From assembly GCA_013298895.1 (NCBI GenBank), contig JAAFJM010000022.1, positions 1 to 49,344 of the forward strand: a stretch of DNA of 49,344 bases, given 5' to 3'. This document shows, piece after piece, positions 1-8,763 of the stretch (position 1 is its first letter; each line of letters starts with the position of its first letter). The stretch is from Bacteroidota bacterium (GTDB taxonomy: Bacteria; Bacteroidota; Bacteroidia; UKL13-3). The position numbers and the translations under genes were made by a program. Below the pieces are notes generated by a model, which was not told where the DNA came from, did not search any database, and saw only the letters and a list, made by a program, of their open reading frames with translations.

Positions 1-295
1 ATTGAAAAGCTAGCCAATGTTGTTTTTGCCAATCCTCTTCATAATTTATTTTAACATCTTTAACTGTTTGTTTGGTATTATGAATTTTAACAACAGGAAT
101 ACTCAATACTTGTATTCCGTTTGCACCTAGTATTTTGCATCTGTTGGTATAAGTTTGTTTGAGGTAGTTCTGACAAATTTCAACCACTATTTCATCAGCC
201 AAAAGTACTTGTTTTATGTAGGTTAAATTAGGCAAATAATTGCAAGGGAGAATTATGGAAGAATTCAGGCTTTTAGCTTCTAGCTGCAGGCTCAT
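1..295 (-). CDS. WbqC-like family protein, N-terminal part (cut by window edge)
   Basis: The reading frame is open from an ATG at 295 down to the left window edge, giving about 98 residues. The translation carries the features of the WbqC-like family: an early Leu-Pro-x-x-Tyr segment, then ADEIVVE, NYLKQTYTNRC, a GANG turn followed by LSIPVVK, and KDVKINYEEDWQKQHW. WbqC-like proteins are linked to O-antigen or cell-surface polysaccharide loci in some bacteria, but the biochemical role is not firmly known. No Shine-Dalgarno precedes the ATG, which is normal for Bacteroidota. The gene lies downstream of the superoxide dismutase on the same strand with a 77-bp gap. The C-terminus is outside the window, so length cannot be judged. 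Confidence 0.8.
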   Translation of the reverse strand, partial: MSLQLEAKSLNSSIILPCNYLPNLTYIKQVLLADEIVVEICQNYLKQTYTNRCKILGANGIQVLSIPVVKIHNTKQTVKDVKINYEEDWQKQHWLAFQ

Positions 296-372
296 TAATG
301 AAAAAAATTTACGTTAAAAATTATACTTCGCTAAAATAATATTGATGAAATAAATACGGTAATAAGAAGAAC

Positions 373-1095
373 CTAACCTAATAATTCGCCTACTTTATCC
401 CAATTCAAAACACTCCAAAACGCAGCTACATAATCAGCTCGTTTGTTTTGGTATTTTAAATAATAGGCATGTTCCCATACATCAAGCGCTATAATTGGAG
501 TACCTAAATCTTTGACAATTCCTTTCATTAGTGGATTATCTTGATTTGGAGTGCTTACTATTTTTAGTTTACCATCTTGTCTTATTAACCAAACCCAACC
601 ACTACCAAAAGTACCCATAGCTGCTTTTGAAAACTGTTGCTTGAAGTTTTCTAGGTTTTCAAAGTTTTCACCAATTGCTTTTAGTGTTTTTTCACTAGGC
701 TGAGTGTTGGTTTTTAATAGACTCCAAAATAAAGTATGGTTATAATGACCACCTGCATTATTGCGCACAGCTGCTTTTAAATCGTTTGGAACTGCGTTTA
801 AATTTCCTAACACATCTTCTATGTTTTTAAATTTCCATGAAGTGATTTTTGCCTTAGCTTCATTCAGTTTGGTTACATAAGCATTATGATGCTTGGTGTA
901 ATGAATTTCCATTGTTTGTTTATCAATAAATGGCTCCAAGGCATCAAAACTATAGCCAAGTGGCATTAACATAAAATCGTTATTAAGCTGTGCCAAAACA
1001 TTATTTATTTTTGCTTCAGTTTTTTCAGAATTTAACAAGGTAGCACCTGCCAATAATGCTGCCGATTTTACAAATGATTTACGTGATAATTTCAT
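373..1095 (-). CDS. Superoxide dismutase, Mn/Fe family, Mn-type signature, exported
   Basis: This enzyme disproportionates superoxide to oxygen and hydrogen peroxide. The 240-aa product aligns by eye with E. coli SodA at a constant offset of 39 residues. The metal ligands are H65 (EIHYTKHH), H120 (GGHYNHTLFW), and D205 and H209 (DVWEHAYY). G116 and Q185 (in NQD) match the Gly/Gln pair typical of Mn rather than Fe enzymes. The extra N-terminus has a basic start, SRKSFVK and a hydrophobic stretch (residues 10-21). It resembles a Tat signal with Arg-Lys in place of Arg-Arg, so the enzyme is probably exported to the periplasm or envelope; this is inference. A TACATTCG element lies at 1109-1116 upstream. 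It follows a MacB-type permease after 51 bp. Confidence 0.95.
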   Translation of the reverse strand: MKLSRKSFVKSAALLAGATLLNSEKTEAKINNVLAQLNNDFMLMPLGYSFDALEPFIDKQTMEIHYTKHHNAYVTKLNEAKAKITSWKFKNIEDVLGNLNAVPNDLKAAVRNNAGGHYNHTLFWSLLKTNTQPSEKTLKAIGENFENLENFKQQFSKAAMGTFGSGWVWLIRQDGKLKIVSTPNQDNPLMKGIVKDLGTPIIALDVWEHAYYLKYQNKRADYVAAFWSVLNWDKVGELLG

Positions 1096-1146
1096 AATAA
1101 TAAAAAAACGAATGTATTGTTATTTGAAGAATAAAAATTAAAAAAA

Positions 1147-2403
1147 TTATTTACTCCTAATTGCATCTACAGGATTTAACTTACTGGCGCTTAATGCTGG
1201 TAAAAAGCCCGAAATAACACCTATACAAACACTAGTTAAAACTCCAATTATTATGTTTTTTAAACTTAAAAAAAACACCACCTTAAAAACTGCTCCCAAT
1301 ACAGCAATGATACCCCAAACCAATAACAAACCTATGATACAGCCTAATAAACACAATATAACTGCTTCAATTAAAAATTCGATGAGAATAAAATAATTTT
1401 TAGCCCCTAAACTTTTTTGTATTCCTATTTGATTGGTGCGTTCCTTAACACTTACAAACATAATATTGGCAATACCAAAACCACCCACTAGCATGGCAAA
1501 TAAACCAATAATCCAACCCGCTATATTTACTGTTTTAAATGTTTGATCTAATTGTTGGGTTATGAGTGTAATTTTATTCAAGGCAAAATTTTCTTCTTGT
1601 CCTGGTCGTAACTTACGCTGACTGCGCATGATTCCATTGAGTTCTTGCTCTAAGGCTGGAACACCCGCCATACCAGCTTTTACATGTATTTTACTATTTA
1701 CATCATCACTATTAATTCTAACAAATTTTGCGGCAGCATTTATTGGAATGATAATGGCATTATCCAAACTGTTTCCTAATAAACTTTCTCCCTCTTTGGC
1801 AAAAACACCAACCACACCAAATTTAGTTCCTGAAATTTTAATGCTTTTATTTACAGCACCCACATTTGGAAACAATGTTTGGGCCAAGTTATAACCTATC
1901 AAACATATTAAATTTCCATTTTCCGATTCATTCTCGGTAAAATAACGACCATCAAATAAATTAAAGTTACGTACCAAATAATAATCATGAGTAACGCCTT
2001 GAATATCTATTCCTGTAGCGCTGTTCAGTCCATTTTTAATAGTTTTACCTCCAATGTTAATGGTCAACATTTCAGCACTAGACAATACCGATTTTTGCTC
2101 TATTGATTTTAACTCACTTAATGAAGCATTAGGGCGGCTAATATATTTCCACCATTTATAACCAGGACCAAATGTCCAAGGCATTTTTTCAATAAATACC
2201 ACATCATTACCCAAACTTTCTACACTTTGATGCAAGTTATTTTCAAAACTTTCAACTACTGCTAATACTGCTATGATACAAAAAATTCCGATAGTTATAC
2301 CTAAGGTAGAAAGCAACGTACGAACCTTATTTACATACATAGTATGCAGCGCAGCTATGGCACTTTCTTTTATTTGTGTAAATATTATCCTAAAGTTTTT
2401 CAT
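1147..2403 (-). CDS. ABC transporter permease, MacB/FtsX family
   Basis: This 418-aa inner-membrane permease has the MacB layout. One transmembrane helix lies near residues 28-52, followed by a periplasmic MacB-type core domain (about 55-275, with a conserved GYNLAQTLFP segment). Three C-terminal helices of the FtsX domain (about 290-415) follow, with KERTNQIGIQKSLGAK between them and the ending LNPVDAIRSK. Such permeases work with a separate LolD-like ATPase and often an HlyD-like periplasmic adaptor. Neither partner is next to this gene in the window, so the substrate is unknown. It lies 73 bp downstream of xseB and 51 bp upstream of the SOD gene on the same strand, so co-transcription is possible. 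Confidence 0.9.
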   Translation of the reverse strand: MKNFRIIFTQIKESAIAALHTMYVNKVRTLLSTLGITIGIFCIIAVLAVVESFENNLHQSVESLGNDVVFIEKMPWTFGPGYKWWKYISRPNASLSELKSIEQKSVLSSAEMLTINIGGKTIKNGLNSATGIDIQGVTHDYYLVRNFNLFDGRYFTENESENGNLICLIGYNLAQTLFPNVGAVNKSIKISGTKFGVVGVFAKEGESLLGNSLDNAIIIPINAAAKFVRINSDDVNSKIHVKAGMAGVPALEQELNGIMRSQRKLRPGQEENFALNKITLITQQLDQTFKTVNIAGWIIGLFAMLVGGFGIANIMFVSVKERTNQIGIQKSLGAKNYFILIEFLIEAVILCLLGCIIGLLLVWGIIAVLGAVFKVVFFLSLKNIIIGVLTSVCIGVISGFLPALSASKLNPVDAIRSK

Positions 2404-2476
2404 TTGAATGAATTGTCAAAAATGAACTTTATATAATCAATAAAAAAGTTATTTTGATAAAAGGAAATTTTAAGCG

Positions 2477-2653
2477 CTATTTTTCAATACTATCCTCAAT
2501 ATTCCTTAGTTTAACTTCGCATAACTTTACCAAAGCCTTGGCTTCTACTAGTTTTTGCGAAAGTGTTTCTAAATCTATTTCATTGTTTTCCATTTGCGCT
2601 ACCATTTCCTCTAATTTTTGTTGCGCTTGGCTGTATGTTATTTCTTGTGACAT
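2477..2653 (-). CDS. xseB: Exodeoxyribonuclease VII small subunit
   Basis: This 58-aa frame begins MSQEITYSQAQQKLEEMVAQ and ends NIEDSIEK. It has the usual XseB pattern: an N-terminal Y-x-x-A-x-x-x-L-E-x-(I/M)-V segment, a middle E-N-N-E-I-D-L-E-T-L turn, and a second helix (LVEAKALVKLCEVKL). XseB subunits bind the large subunit XseA to form the single-strand-specific exonuclease VII. The length is slightly short for the family (60-80 aa). XseA, usually the adjacent gene, is not found in the 570 bp upstream. A perfect TAnnTTTG element (TACTTTTG) lies at 2739-2746, and an A/C-rich repeat run lies between it and the ATG. Confidence 0.85.
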   Translation of the reverse strand: MSQEITYSQAQQKLEEMVAQMENNEIDLETLSQKLVEAKALVKLCEVKLRNIEDSIEK

Positions 2654-2655
2654 TG

Positions 2656-2710
2656 TTTATTTATTGATTTTTGATTTGGTGATTTGGTGATTTTTTGATT
2701 TTATTGTTGG
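2656..2710 (-). repeat. A/C-rich 7-8-mer repeat run upstream of xseB
   Basis: On the minus strand this is a G-poor run of degenerate AAATCAC/AAATCAA units that ends a few bases before the xseB ATG. Similar runs lie upstream of proS, prmC, hutH and a tiny ORF in this window. Confidence 0.6.
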
Positions 2711-2738
2711 ATAATTGGATTATTTATTGTAAGCGCTG

Positions 2739-2746
2739 CAAAAGTA
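2739..2746 (-). promoter_or_regulatory. Candidate Bacteroidota -7 element for xseB
   Basis: The minus-strand sequence is TACTTTTG, an exact match to the TAnnTTTG -7 consensus of Bacteroidota sigma factors. It would give a leader of about 80 nt carrying the repeat run. No clear -33 TTG was seen. In so AT-rich a sequence this motif arises often by chance. Confidence 0.35.
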
Positions 2747-3049
2747 TTACTTAACTATAAGTTCATGCTCTTTTTTATGGTTGAATTTTAACAATATAGA
2801 ACAAAATTTTTGAAACAAAATTTTCAGATAAGTTTAAACAAATATAAGACTTTTAGTTTTCTTATGGTTTAGTTTTCTGTTAAGTAAAAACTCTAAAAGC
2901 AGAGTTACAAGCTCTTGTCTATTTAAATCTTTAGGCCCTATATTCGATTATTTTAATAGAGAATGTAGATGAAAAGTATGTATATTTTGAACTACCAACT
3001 TATAAATCAATTGTAAAATTTGGGTTTCAGTTTTTCCCATTAACTAAAA

Positions 3050-3071
3050 CGGTCGGTAAAAATACCGACCG
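3050..3071. repeat. Perfect 9-bp intergenic palindrome
   Basis: The arms CGGTCGGTA (3050-3058) and TACCGACCG (3063-3071) are perfectly complementary around an AAAA loop. It is far more GC-rich than its surroundings. On the minus strand it is followed by TTTTAGTT, so it might also end transcripts from the LruC gene 155 bp away. It resembles dispersed intergenic palindromes rather than a compact terminator. Confidence 0.6.
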
Positions 3072-3226
3072 CAGGCAAAATTTTATCAAATGCGGTTTGC
3101 AAAACAAAACTCGCTACTAAAAGCTGCAAATCCAAACCAGATGAATAGAAATTCCGACAACATAAGCTATCTGCAAATGAATACCCAGAATTAAATGTTT
3201 AAATAAACTAAATTTTTACAATTAAT

Positions 3227-5242
3227 TTATGGTTTTACATAAAGTTTAGGTGCATCTCTGTAACCTGCAAGGTTTTTATACCAATCAGAATAACTACTAC
3301 CACCACTTTGAGCCCAAGAAGCAAACCTTATATGTGCTAAAACTATTTGTGTTTTTTCCCAAGGATAAACAAATCGTTCAGGCACTGCAATAGCAAATGG
3401 AAGGTTATTTTTTGTTTTATAATAAATTCCTTTAGCTGGTGTGGTTGCATCAGAATTAGTTCCGAAAATTGCTGTATTTACCAATGAAGTTGGCGCTTGT
3501 CCACTTAAATGAATCTCATATCCTCTTCCTTTTCCGGCCTCATCAACAAAAATAAATGGATTGAAATTTCCTAAAGATATACTTTTCGAGTTAGTTAATG
3601 TAACTGTGCTAGTAATTGTATCTGTTTCAATGTATTTTACTCCAGCCAAAGTATTGTAACTAGAAAGAATCGATTTAGAATTATTAAAAACCTTAAGTAT
3701 TGCTTTAGTTGCGCCTGCTTCCAAACCAAGTGAATTTCCTGTAACAGAAGAAACTTCAGAAACATTAAATGGCATTTCTACACTAAATCCATTTTTATAA
3801 ACTCCACCTGCTGCTCTTAATTTATATTTGGCCTTGATATCTTTTGTTTTATTCGATGCATCATTTACAGCCTGATATTGAAAATCAACCACAACATCAT
3901 TCAAATCATAATCGCCTTTGCTAGGCCATGAATCTTCAAAGGCAACTGTTGCAAAAGTATTTTGATTTGGATAGTAAACATTATAAGCTCTAGAAGCATC
4001 ATTTGGGTACTCATCAAATAAATCATCTACAGAGTCTCCGTCTGAGTCCTTAGCTTGAGTTGTTGGAACAAAATTGTCTATTGTAACTGCTTTAACAGGA
4101 TTTGCACTAGCATAAATAACACAATCGTTAAAGTCATCGTCAGAACTATTACCACTTCTATATAAATCCTCAAAACCAATCAGGAATCTTTCTGAGGGAT
4201 TGTCGTAAAGTAATACTACATGTTCAGCTTTTAAAGGATTGGCCTCCGGATTCAATTCCTTAATTGTTGTATACAAGTTAGAACCCATTCCTACTTTTTT
4301 GGTTGTTGAATTCCAACCTCTTGTAGTGATAGCAAATCCAATACAAGTATCTGCACCAAATCTTCCTAAATAAACTTTATCCCCAGATGTCATAGCTCCT
4401 CCGCTATTATTAAACGAGGCATTTGGAAAAATATGATAAAATGAATCAATTTGGGAAATGTTTGTTGGTTTATTGTTTTTATTGTAAATAAAAAACATCA
4501 AAGCATTTTGATTTCCGGTTCCTTCAGCAACAAATGTCACCCAAACATCACATAATTCTTTTAGGATTAAATTTCTTTCTTTAGTACTCGATAAATATTC
4601 AGGATTGAAAGATGGAACGGGCCTTCTTTCCGGTAAAGAAACATTTACATTTTTCAAGAATGCAGATGAAACAACATCTCTTGTTGGGAGCAAATAATTT
4701 GGTTTTCCATTATTGTCCCAGGTTCCTAATTTGCTAGAAAATTTATTCGCATTTTTTCCTAGAGGAAAACTCAGCAATTGCGATTTAGTATCAGCACTAT
4801 AAAGTTTTTGAGGAACACTTCCTCCAATTACTGCCAGTAATTGATCTCCTTGAATATTTCCAACTAAATTATTTGGTAATCCTATAAAATCTGTATTGAT
4901 TATGATTTCCTTAAGATAGGATGGAAGTTCTTTGGTAATATTCACATTCCCGTTTTCATCACTTATTCCCGTTGCTAAAACATTACCATCTTCTTCTGGA
5001 GTTTTATCCATAAAATCTACACGAATTCCTTTTATAGGCTCGTCATTATTGGTTAATAACTGAACTTTAAAATTGATGTTTTTTGTAGTTTTATAGTCAA
5101 ATCCATCAGGTACAACCATTTCATTGATATCGCTAACAAATTCAGGAATAATGGTATTGCCGTCATTAACGTTATTATCTAATGATTTTTTACACGACAC
5201 ATAACTAAAAGCAATGATAAGAATTAAAATTATTTTTTTCAT
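3227..5242 (-). CDS. LruC domain-containing lipoprotein
   Basis: This 671-aa protein starts with a lipoprotein signal (MKKIILILIIAFSYVSC, lipid-anchored Cys17). A carboxypeptidase-regulatory-like or Ig-like beta segment follows (about 50-110, IKGIRVDFMD). The rest has the LruC-domain hallmarks. These are an acidic stretch SGNSSDDDFNDCVIYASA (about residues 365-382), a DSDGDSVDDLFDEYPND calcium-loop-like motif, and AFEDSWPSKGDYDLNDVVVDF (about 427-447). LruC proteins are exported proteins common in Bacteroidota and some proteobacteria; their function is not established. The Asp-rich loops suggest Ca2+ binding. The gene is transcribed away from the DUF6029 operon. Confidence 0.85.
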   Translation of the reverse strand: MKKIILILIIAFSYVSCKKSLDNNVNDGNTIIPEFVSDINEMVVPDGFDYKTTKNINFKVQLLTNNDEPIKGIRVDFMDKTPEEDGNVLATGISDENGNVNITKELPSYLKEIIINTDFIGLPNNLVGNIQGDQLLAVIGGSVPQKLYSADTKSQLLSFPLGKNANKFSSKLGTWDNNGKPNYLLPTRDVVSSAFLKNVNVSLPERRPVPSFNPEYLSSTKERNLILKELCDVWVTFVAEGTGNQNALMFFIYNKNNKPTNISQIDSFYHIFPNASFNNSGGAMTSGDKVYLGRFGADTCIGFAITTRGWNSTTKKVGMGSNLYTTIKELNPEANPLKAEHVVLLYDNPSERFLIGFEDLYRSGNSSDDDFNDCVIYASANPVKAVTIDNFVPTTQAKDSDGDSVDDLFDEYPNDASRAYNVYYPNQNTFATVAFEDSWPSKGDYDLNDVVVDFQYQAVNDASNKTKDIKAKYKLRAAGGVYKNGFSVEMPFNVSEVSSVTGNSLGLEAGATKAILKVFNNSKSILSSYNTLAGVKYIETDTITSTVTLTNSKSISLGNFNPFIFVDEAGKGRGYEIHLSGQAPTSLVNTAIFGTNSDATTPAKGIYYKTKNNLPFAIAVPERFVYPWEKTQIVLAHIRFASWAQSGGSSYSDWYKNLAGYRDAPKLYVKP

Positions 5243-5571
5243 ATGTATTTATTATTTACAGAAATCGATCCAAAGTATAAGACTATGTATAACAGTTTAT
5301 TATAATTAAACTAGGCCAATTTTGGGACTTTTTATTAAATTTTTTCCCATTTTGAAATCTAGGTCAACTTAATTGCTACTATTATTCAGATTTAAAATCA
5401 ACTTTTTTCATGTCATTGATAAACAAATATAATAATTAAATTATAAAAATAACAAACCTAGGAGTCTTAGTGTAATATTGAAAATTACAGAGTCTGAATA
5501 AATTTCCATTACTTAAAATCCAATATTTTACAGTTTTTTTTATTGCCTCACAATTATAATATTGCAATCGC
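5243..5571. other. Divergent intergenic region
   Basis: This 329-bp AT-rich gap separates the divergently read LruC lipoprotein and DUF6029 genes, so it should carry both promoters. A near-consensus -7 element (TAATATTG, one mismatch) lies at 5557-5564, just before the DUF6029 start. A small inverted repeat, TGTAAT (5471-5476) with ATTACA (5484-5489), is visible. No gene was seen. Confidence 0.5.
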
Positions 5572-7254
5572 ATGAAAAAAGTACTACTTACCTTATTTAC
5601 TTCCTTATCTTGCCTTGCTTATATGAGCGCTCAGGAGGGCGATAATAAAAAAGACAAGGGCGAATTTTCGGGGAACTTTCAAAACACCAACCAATTTTAT
5701 GTAAATGACCCAAAAATTGGAACCAACACCACTCAGTATAAACGCGAATTATCAAGTTCTGATGCTTGGCTTTATTTAAACTATAAATTGAAAGGGTTTA
5801 ATTTTAACTTGCGATACGATGTGTTTAACAACTCGCCATTATTTAACCCAAGTGAAGCTTACACCAAAAGTGGAATTGGAATATGGAGCGTTAGTAAAGA
5901 TATTGATAAATTCAATATAACGGTAGGTTATTTTTACGACCAGTTTGGTACAGGTATGGTTTTTAGGGCTTTTGAAGATAGAAACTTAGGTTTAGATTTT
6001 GCCATAAATGGTGCAAGGGTTATATACACACCCAATGAAAACACGCAAATTAAAGCCTTTACAGGTTTACAAAAATTTAGGTTTGATGTGCGCCCAGAGG
6101 TAATAAAAGGGGTAAATATTGAACACAGAATTGAAGTGAATGATAATTTGAATTTTCAGTTAGGTGCAAGCGCTGTAAATAGAACAATCGACCAAAATAC
6201 AATGAATACCATAGTAGGTGCAATTAACAATTATGAATTAAAGAATAGATTTATACCAACTTATAATGTGTATTTGGGTAATGTGTACAATACTTTAAGT
6301 TATAAAAAATTCAGCTTATACACCGAGTATTGCCAAAAAAGTGAAGAGGCAATTTTTAATCCAATATTAGACAGAATGGAGCTAAGAGATGGCCGTGTTT
6401 ATTATACAAGTTTATCTTATTCAACCAAAGGTTTAGGTATTAATGCGCAATACAAACGCATAGAAAGTTTTTCACTTAGAACATCGCCACTAGAAAACTT
6501 AAACTTAGGTATGATTGCTTATTTACCAAGTTTAACCCGTCAGAATACTTATCGATTATTGGCTCGTTACAATGCAGTGGTTCAGGAGTTAGGCGAAAAT
6601 GCAATTGGTATGGAGTTTACTATTAAACCACAAGGAGCTTATTTTAAAAAGCATCAAACCACCATCAATATAAATACCAGTGTAGTAACAGCCAAAGATA
6701 ATTTCGATTCAAAAAGTTTAAATCCTTTTGATTTTGAAAAAGATACTGCTCGTTATTTTAGAGAGCATTATATTGATGTATCACATAAGTTCAATAAAAA
6801 GTTCAAAGCCATGTTAGGTTTTCAATACATAAACTATAACCAACAATTATTTGAATTAAAACCTAAAAACTATGATTATGTAACTGCCAAAACATATTTT
6901 GGAGAAATTACTTATAAACTAACTTCTACTCGCTCATTAAGAGTAGAAGCACAATACCTTGAAACCAAACAAGATTTAGGAAGTTTTATAAATGGAACGG
7001 TGGAGTTAAATATTGCTCCTCATTACTCATTTAGTGTAGGCGATATGGTAAATGTAAATCGGGTTATTAGAGATGCCAATGCCAGCCAAGATTTAATTCA
7101 TTATTGGAATGTGTTTGGTAGTTATACTTATAAAACAACAAGGTTAACTGGTGGTTATATAAAACAAGTAGAGGGAGTTAATTGTACAGGTGGTGTATGT
7201 CGTGTAGAGCCGGCATTTAGTGGAGTTAGGGTTACTTTACAAACTAATTTTTAA
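5572..7254 (+). CDS. DUF6029 family protein, probable outer-membrane beta-barrel
   Basis: This 560-aa protein has a Sec signal peptide (residues 1-20, cleaved after MSAQ) and a body of alternating amphipathic beta strands rich in Tyr, Phe and Asn. It ends in a strand with a terminal Phe (TLQTNF), as expected for an outer-membrane barrel. I recognise it as the DUF6029 family of Bacteroidota, whose function is unknown. It is the first gene of a tight plus-strand operon: the Omp28-like gene starts 10 bp after its stop, and a DUF1684 lipoprotein overlaps that gene. The context suggests an envelope complex, perhaps a barrel served by two periplasmic lipoproteins; this is inference. Confidence 0.75.
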   Translation: MKKVLLTLFTSLSCLAYMSAQEGDNKKDKGEFSGNFQNTNQFYVNDPKIGTNTTQYKRELSSSDAWLYLNYKLKGFNFNLRYDVFNNSPLFNPSEAYTKSGIGIWSVSKDIDKFNITVGYFYDQFGTGMVFRAFEDRNLGLDFAINGARVIYTPNENTQIKAFTGLQKFRFDVRPEVIKGVNIEHRIEVNDNLNFQLGASAVNRTIDQNTMNTIVGAINNYELKNRFIPTYNVYLGNVYNTLSYKKFSLYTEYCQKSEEAIFNPILDRMELRDGRVYYTSLSYSTKGLGINAQYKRIESFSLRTSPLENLNLGMIAYLPSLTRQNTYRLLARYNAVVQELGENAIGMEFTIKPQGAYFKKHQTTININTSVVTAKDNFDSKSLNPFDFEKDTARYFREHYIDVSHKFNKKFKAMLGFQYINYNQQLFELKPKNYDYVTAKTYFGEITYKLTSTRSLRVEAQYLETKQDLGSFINGTVELNIAPHYSFSVGDMVNVNRVIRDANASQDLIHYWNVFGSYTYKTTRLTGGYIKQVEGVNCTGGVCRVEPAFSGVRVTLQTNF

Positions 7255-7264
7255 AACATAAATT

Positions 7265-8176
7265 ATGAAAAATATATTTAAAATTTTTGCCGTAAGTTTA
7301 TATTTACTTTCAGCATGTAAAGAGGAAATTCCTACTGGGTTAAATTTAACGCCTGAACGAAGTGTATTCGATACCACTTATATTACCAACACCATTCCTG
7401 CACCTCAGCCTGCAAATGTTTATATTGAGGATTTTACTGGCGTTAAATGTCCAAATTGTCCCAGAGCCCAAGCCACTGCAAAAAATATAGCTAATGCAAA
7501 TCCTAATAGAGTTGTGGTAATGGCTATTCATCCTGGGCCAAATATTCTCAATTTTTTTGTAAGCCCTTTTAAAACTCCTGGCGATGACCATGACAGTAAA
7601 TATGACTTTAGAAGCAAAGAAGGTGGCGATATTTTTAATATTTTAGGAAGCTCAAGCTCGTTGCCTATTGGAGCCATTAATAGGATAAAATTTTCAAGTG
7701 AAAATGTATTGATTGATGACACTAAATGGAATAATTACACCAATTCTATTTTGGCAAGTAATTCAAAAGTAAATATTGATACATTTGGTACTAAAGGCGT
7801 ATATTTTGTAGAAGCTAATAAAATTAGAATAAATACGAAAGTCACCTTCACTACCAATATAATTGATTCGCAATATGTAAGTATAGCAATTATTGAAAAT
7901 GGTTTAATTGATTTTCAGAAAAGTGGTGGAAAAGTAATTGAAGATTACGAACACGAACATGTGCTAAGAAGAATGATTACACCTTCGACAGGAAGCCAAT
8001 TAAAAGCACAAATTATAGCAGGTAGGGTTTTTGAGAAAACTTTTGATTATGAAATAGCTATTGAAGAAAAGTGGAATACGAAAAATTTAAAGGTAATTAT
8101 TTTTGTACATAATGGACCTGGAGGAACAGAACCGTATAAAGTTTTACAAGTTAAAGAATATAAAATTAACGAATGA
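7265..8176 (+). CDS. Omp28-related lipoprotein with thioredoxin-like CxxC
   Basis: This 303-aa protein has a lipoprotein signal with SAC at the lipobox (Cys18). The segment VYIEDFTGVKCPNCPRAQ (about residues 52-69) has the thioredoxin-like start of Omp28 proteins, with the CPNC pair at C62 and C65. A C-terminal beta-rich region follows (about 180-303). Omp28 was first described as an outer-membrane protein of Porphyromonas gingivalis; the CxxC suggests thiol-disulfide chemistry, but this is not shown here. It lies 10 bp after the DUF6029 gene and overlaps the next gene by 4 bp (ATGA), a sign of translational coupling. Confidence 0.85.
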   Translation: MKNIFKIFAVSLYLLSACKEEIPTGLNLTPERSVFDTTYITNTIPAPQPANVYIEDFTGVKCPNCPRAQATAKNIANANPNRVVVMAIHPGPNILNFFVSPFKTPGDDHDSKYDFRSKEGGDIFNILGSSSSLPIGAINRIKFSSENVLIDDTKWNNYTNSILASNSKVNIDTFGTKGVYFVEANKIRINTKVTFTTNIIDSQYVSIAIIENGLIDFQKSGGKVIEDYEHEHVLRRMITPSTGSQLKAQIIAGRVFEKTFDYEIAIEEKWNTKNLKVIIFVHNGPGGTEPYKVLQVKEYKINE

Positions 8177-8763
8177 AAATAAGAAGTTTTGTTATTTTAT
8201 ACTTATTGGTATTATACTCTTGCAATGGAATTGATCAAGCTTATTTAGATTCCATTTTAGCGCATAGAAACAGTACCAACCACACTTTTTTTGATACTCA
8301 GACTACTCCACTTGATACCAATAAATTGAAAACATTTACTGGTTTAAAGTTTTTTGAAGTAAACCCAAATTATAAGGTAAATGCTACTTTAACCAAGTAT
8401 GCCGATATGCCTCATTTTGAATTGCCTCACTCGCATAATAGCAGTAAGCCCTATAAGCAATATGGTAAAATTAGTTTTACTTTAAATGGTAATAATTACG
8501 AGCTTACAGTTTTAGAAGCAGTCAATAAAAAAGAGGAATATAAAAACTACTTACTGATTTGTTTTACTGATTTAACTACAGGAAGTGAAACCTATGGTGG
8601 AGGCCGCTATTTAGATATAGAAATACCTAAAAACAACTTGGTAAATATTGATTTCAACTTGGCTTATCATCCATACTGTTTGTATAACAGCAATTATACT
8701 TGTCCAATTCCTCCTAAAGAAAATTTTATAAATGCTAGAATTGAAGCTGGCGAAAAACTTTAA
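8173..8763 (+). CDS. DUF1684 family lipoprotein
   Basis: This 196-aa protein has a lipobox YSC with Cys17. The body contains the conserved DUF1684 blocks: KQYGKISFTLNG, LLICFTDLTTGSETYGGGRYLDIE, then IDFNLAYHPYCLYNSNYTCPIPPKENF and a final IEAGEKL. The family is of unknown function and is widespread in Bacteroidota and Actinobacteria. Its start overlaps the stop of the Omp28-like gene. The last codons and stop form the left arm of a 13-bp terminator stem. It is the third and last gene of the envelope operon. Confidence 0.85.
   Translation: MKIRSFVILYLLVLYSCNGIDQAYLDSILAHRNSTNHTFFDTQTTPLDTNKLKTFTGLKFFEVNPNYKVNATLTKYADMPHFELPHSHNSSKPYKQYGKISFTLNGNNYELTVLEAVNKKEEYKNYLLICFTDLTTGSETYGGGRYLDIEIPKNNLVNIDFNLAYHPYCLYNSNYTCPIPPKENFINARIEAGEKL

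Larger units (their letters stand above)
2654..3226. other. Gene-free intergenic region
   Basis: There is no convincing gene in these 573 bp. From the left it holds the repetitive leader of xseB (2656-2710), a candidate -7 element for xseB (2739-2746), AT-rich sequence, a perfect 9-bp palindrome (3050-3071), and about 150 bp before the stop codon of the LruC lipoprotein gene. The short open frames show no recognisable protein character. Confidence 0.6.

Noticed and set aside
2454-2690. 78-aa plus-strand frame
   Set aside because: It is the antisense of xseB; the minus-strand frame 2477-2653 has the XseB motifs.
7346-7722. Minus-strand frames in the Omp28-like gene
   Set aside because: They are shadows of a well-supported plus-strand gene.
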